Position numbers and translations under genes: made by a program
Assembly: GCF_900107045.1 (NCBI RefSeq)
Contig: NZ_FNON01000006.1
Span: 62,001-126,000 of the forward strand
DNA from: Amycolatopsis xylanica
GTDB lineage: Bacteria; Actinomycetota; Actinomycetes; Mycobacteriales; Pseudonocardiaceae
Reading direction: 5' to 3'
DNA: 64,000 nt
Notes under the pieces: generated by a model
What the model saw: the letters and a program-made list of their open reading frames with translations, nothing else
Told to the model about the DNA's origin: nothing
Databases searched by the model: none
In this document: positions 63,401 to 64,000 of the stretch, piece after piece
Position numbering within the stretch: the stretch's first letter is position 1
Layout of the letters: each line of letters begins with the position of its first letter

Positions 63401-64000
63401 CGGACGGCGGGCTGAAGCGCGGGTCACGCCAGGTGCCGGTCCAGGCCGGGTTCGGGTCGATCTTGGCGTTGGCCTTGGTCTCCTTGTAACAGACCACCGT
63501 GCGCCAGTCGTTTGTGGACTGTCCCATGCTGGGTTCCCAGCGGGTCTTCCAGAAGATCTCGTTGCCGGTGAAGAACGCCATGTTGACGCCCGCGGCGCGG
63601 GCCGCTTCGACGTTGTTGCGCTGCTCCGCCGACCAGTACTCGTCGTGGCCGACCGCCATGAACACCTTGTGGTTGGTGATCAGGTTGCCGCGCCGCGCCG
63701 AGTCGACATCGGTGGTGTAGCTCAGGTCGTAGCCGTTGGCCTCGAGGAACTTCAGCATCGGGACTTCGGCGTTGAAGATGTAGTTGTCGTCGCCCTGGCC
63801 GTAGAGCGGGCGGTTGTAGCTCACCTTGTACGCGGAGCCCTGGGCGCCGGGGCCGGTGCCGGTGTAGAGGCTGTTGCCACCCTGTCCTGAGTAGACGGTG
63901 CCGTTCGGCGCGCGCCCGGTCTGTCCGCCATAGGCGTTATAGGCCTGCCAGGTCGAATCCGACGTCTGGAACAGGATCTTCGAGGTGCTGGTGTCGTCGC
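60453..64000 (-). CDS. Large exported protein: N,N-dimethylformamidase-like domain plus three DUF4082/Ig modules (5' truncated)
   Basis: The reading frame enters from the right edge; 1182 residues are visible and the true start is outside. About the first 370 visible residues resemble the large-subunit domain of N,N-dimethylformamidase (NRPLYG, NYIFNAEVPMLKFLE, VGHDEYWS, FFTGNEIFWK). Then follow an Ig-like domain (about 62870-62570) and three repeats of DUF4082 (near 62560-62090, 61755-61275 and 60940-60460), separated by SbsA/Big-type Ig domains. Each DUF4082 unit starts with CPC(S/T) and contains GxKFYKGxxNTGTHTGSLW and NYWVDV. Likely secreted or surface-bound glycan-interacting protein. 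Confidence 0.75.
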   Translation of the reverse strand, partial: DDTSTSKILFQTSDSTWQAYNAYGGQTGRAPNGTVYSGQGGNSLYTGTGPGAQGSAYKVSYNRPLYGQGDDNYIFNAEVPMLKFLEANGYDLSYTTDVDSARRGNLITNHKVFMAVGHDEYWSAEQRNNVEAARAAGVNMAFFTGNEIFWKTRWEPSMGQSTNDWRTVVCYKETKANAKIDPNPAWTGTWRDPRFSPPSDGGKPENSLLGQIFTVNGRRTDSMSVPSAYGKMRLWRNTPLATMAPGNVYTFAQGTLGYEWDTVEDNGFQPPGVAQLSRTTVNITEGNYVLKNYGDLYGTGTKTHALTYYRYQPSGALVFGAGTVQWAWGLDDKHAFEGENGSGPTSDVRIKQATVNLLADMGVQPGTLQAGLTAATASLDTLAPTVAITNAPPTTVGNNYTFTGTVIDNGAGQVAGVEVSTDNGVTWHSATWNAGSTSWSYTFVPATAGTPVMKARAVDDSANLSAAVSAQITVNARTCPCSIWTDQTVPGTTSTADNGPVEVGVKFRASSDGYVRGIKFYKGANNTGTHTGSLWTAGGQLLGTGTFVGETTNGWQTLALPTSVAVTAGTTYIASYYAPTGHYASDLAYFTDKSASLDPLTALKSGTDGPNGVFRFGSSGFPNQSYSDTNYWVDVVWALDPGPDTRAPVMLSTSPATGESSVGLSSPVSVTYDENIAPGSVSFSLTYSGGSEAGSISVTGGKVTFTPSSTLDPGTTYTATMHASDASGNQANTVTWTFKTGSPRPAACPCTIWDDFTHPANPADPYDSAALELGTKVRFDAKGQVLGVRFYKGTGNTGTHTGSLWSSTGTRLATGTFTGESTIGWQTLTFSTPVNVQANTTYVVSYYAPNGHPAGDNGGFDTEKSYQAIHGLADGVDGGNGVYKAAVGGGFPTSTYRASNYWVDVIYQNGLNGDTTPPTVTARTPAPGATGTPLAGTVSTTFSEPVDLTSAQFSLSDPGSAKLAGSLALSADQKTVTWTPAARLVAGTTYAASMKIADANGNPMPAASTWTFTTATTQTCPCTLFSAATTPTILSADETTSLELGVRFSSSVNGTVTGVKFYKGTGNTGTHTGSLWTTDGTQLATGTFTGETASGWQTLTFSSPVAITAGQNYIASYTAPNGHYSADAFYFEQTGVSSAPLSAPATGGDTPNGVYKVGPGFPTSTYRGGNYWVDVVFSPSA

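Overview
The window is high-GC actinobacterial chromosomal DNA. GTG starts are frequent, genes commonly overlap by 4 bp (ATGA/GTGA), and the gene content is a complete nuoA-N operon next to menaquinone genes, a MenJ-type reductase, KorAB and an actinobacterial surface-polysaccharide locus. Content and intergenic repeat style suggest Pseudonocardiaceae, most likely an Amycolatopsis-like organism. That placement is inference from gene content, not a phylogeny.

Layout. 1-2.1 kb: the 3' end of an unidentified gene, an MFS exporter and a divergent DUF1269-type membrane protein. 2.2-4.2 kb: menG and menJ, the last steps of menaquinone synthesis. 4.2-4.77 kb: an intergenic region with three large hairpins and two Rex-type operators. 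4.77-20.35 kb: nuoA-N, a full 14-subunit complex I. 20.5-21.6 kb: a secreted protein and a small DUF6204-like protein. 21.7-27.9 kb: an eight-gene, tightly coupled operon holding a YbaB-like protein, a WXG/YxxxD type VII secretion-like protein, and three tandem copies of a two-gene (A-B) module of unknown function. 28-30.2 kb: a polyprenyl diphosphate synthase (quinone tail) and a membrane protein with a sunset-like tail. 30.2-32.7 kb (minus): an ECF42-type sigma factor with its DGPF/YCII partner, a VOC protein and a PPOX-type flavoprotein. 32.9-35.8 kb (minus): korB-korA. 36-38.2 kb: an enoyl-CoA hydratase and an Lrp/AsnC regulator, divergent from a dimethylargininase-like gene. 38.3-39.9 kb: a polysaccharide deacetylase and a secreted GH75 chitosanase-like enzyme. 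39.9-40.8 kb: an 850-bp gene-free stretch packed with palindromes. 40.8-64 kb: an exopolysaccharide locus with glycosyltransferases, a WecG/TagA enzyme, Wzz-, Wzy- and Wzx-like proteins, an ArnT-like transferase, two DegT aminotransferases, a hexapeptide acyltransferase, an Eis-like acetyltransferase and a very large secreted protein with three DUF4082 modules that runs off the right edge.

How it fits together. The polyprenyl synthase makes the quinone tail, MenG methylates demethylmenaquinone, MenJ reduces one tail double bond, and complex I reduces the quinone. The Rex sites would tie nuo expression to the NADH/NAD+ ratio. The right third looks like a Wzx/Wzy-type surface polysaccharide pathway probably using amino sugars, with a deacetylase and a chitosanase-like hydrolase nearby.

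Most worth a second look: the triplicated A-B module beside the type VII-like protein, the tandem Rex operators, and a family of nested intergenic hairpins that occurs only at gene 3' ends in this window.
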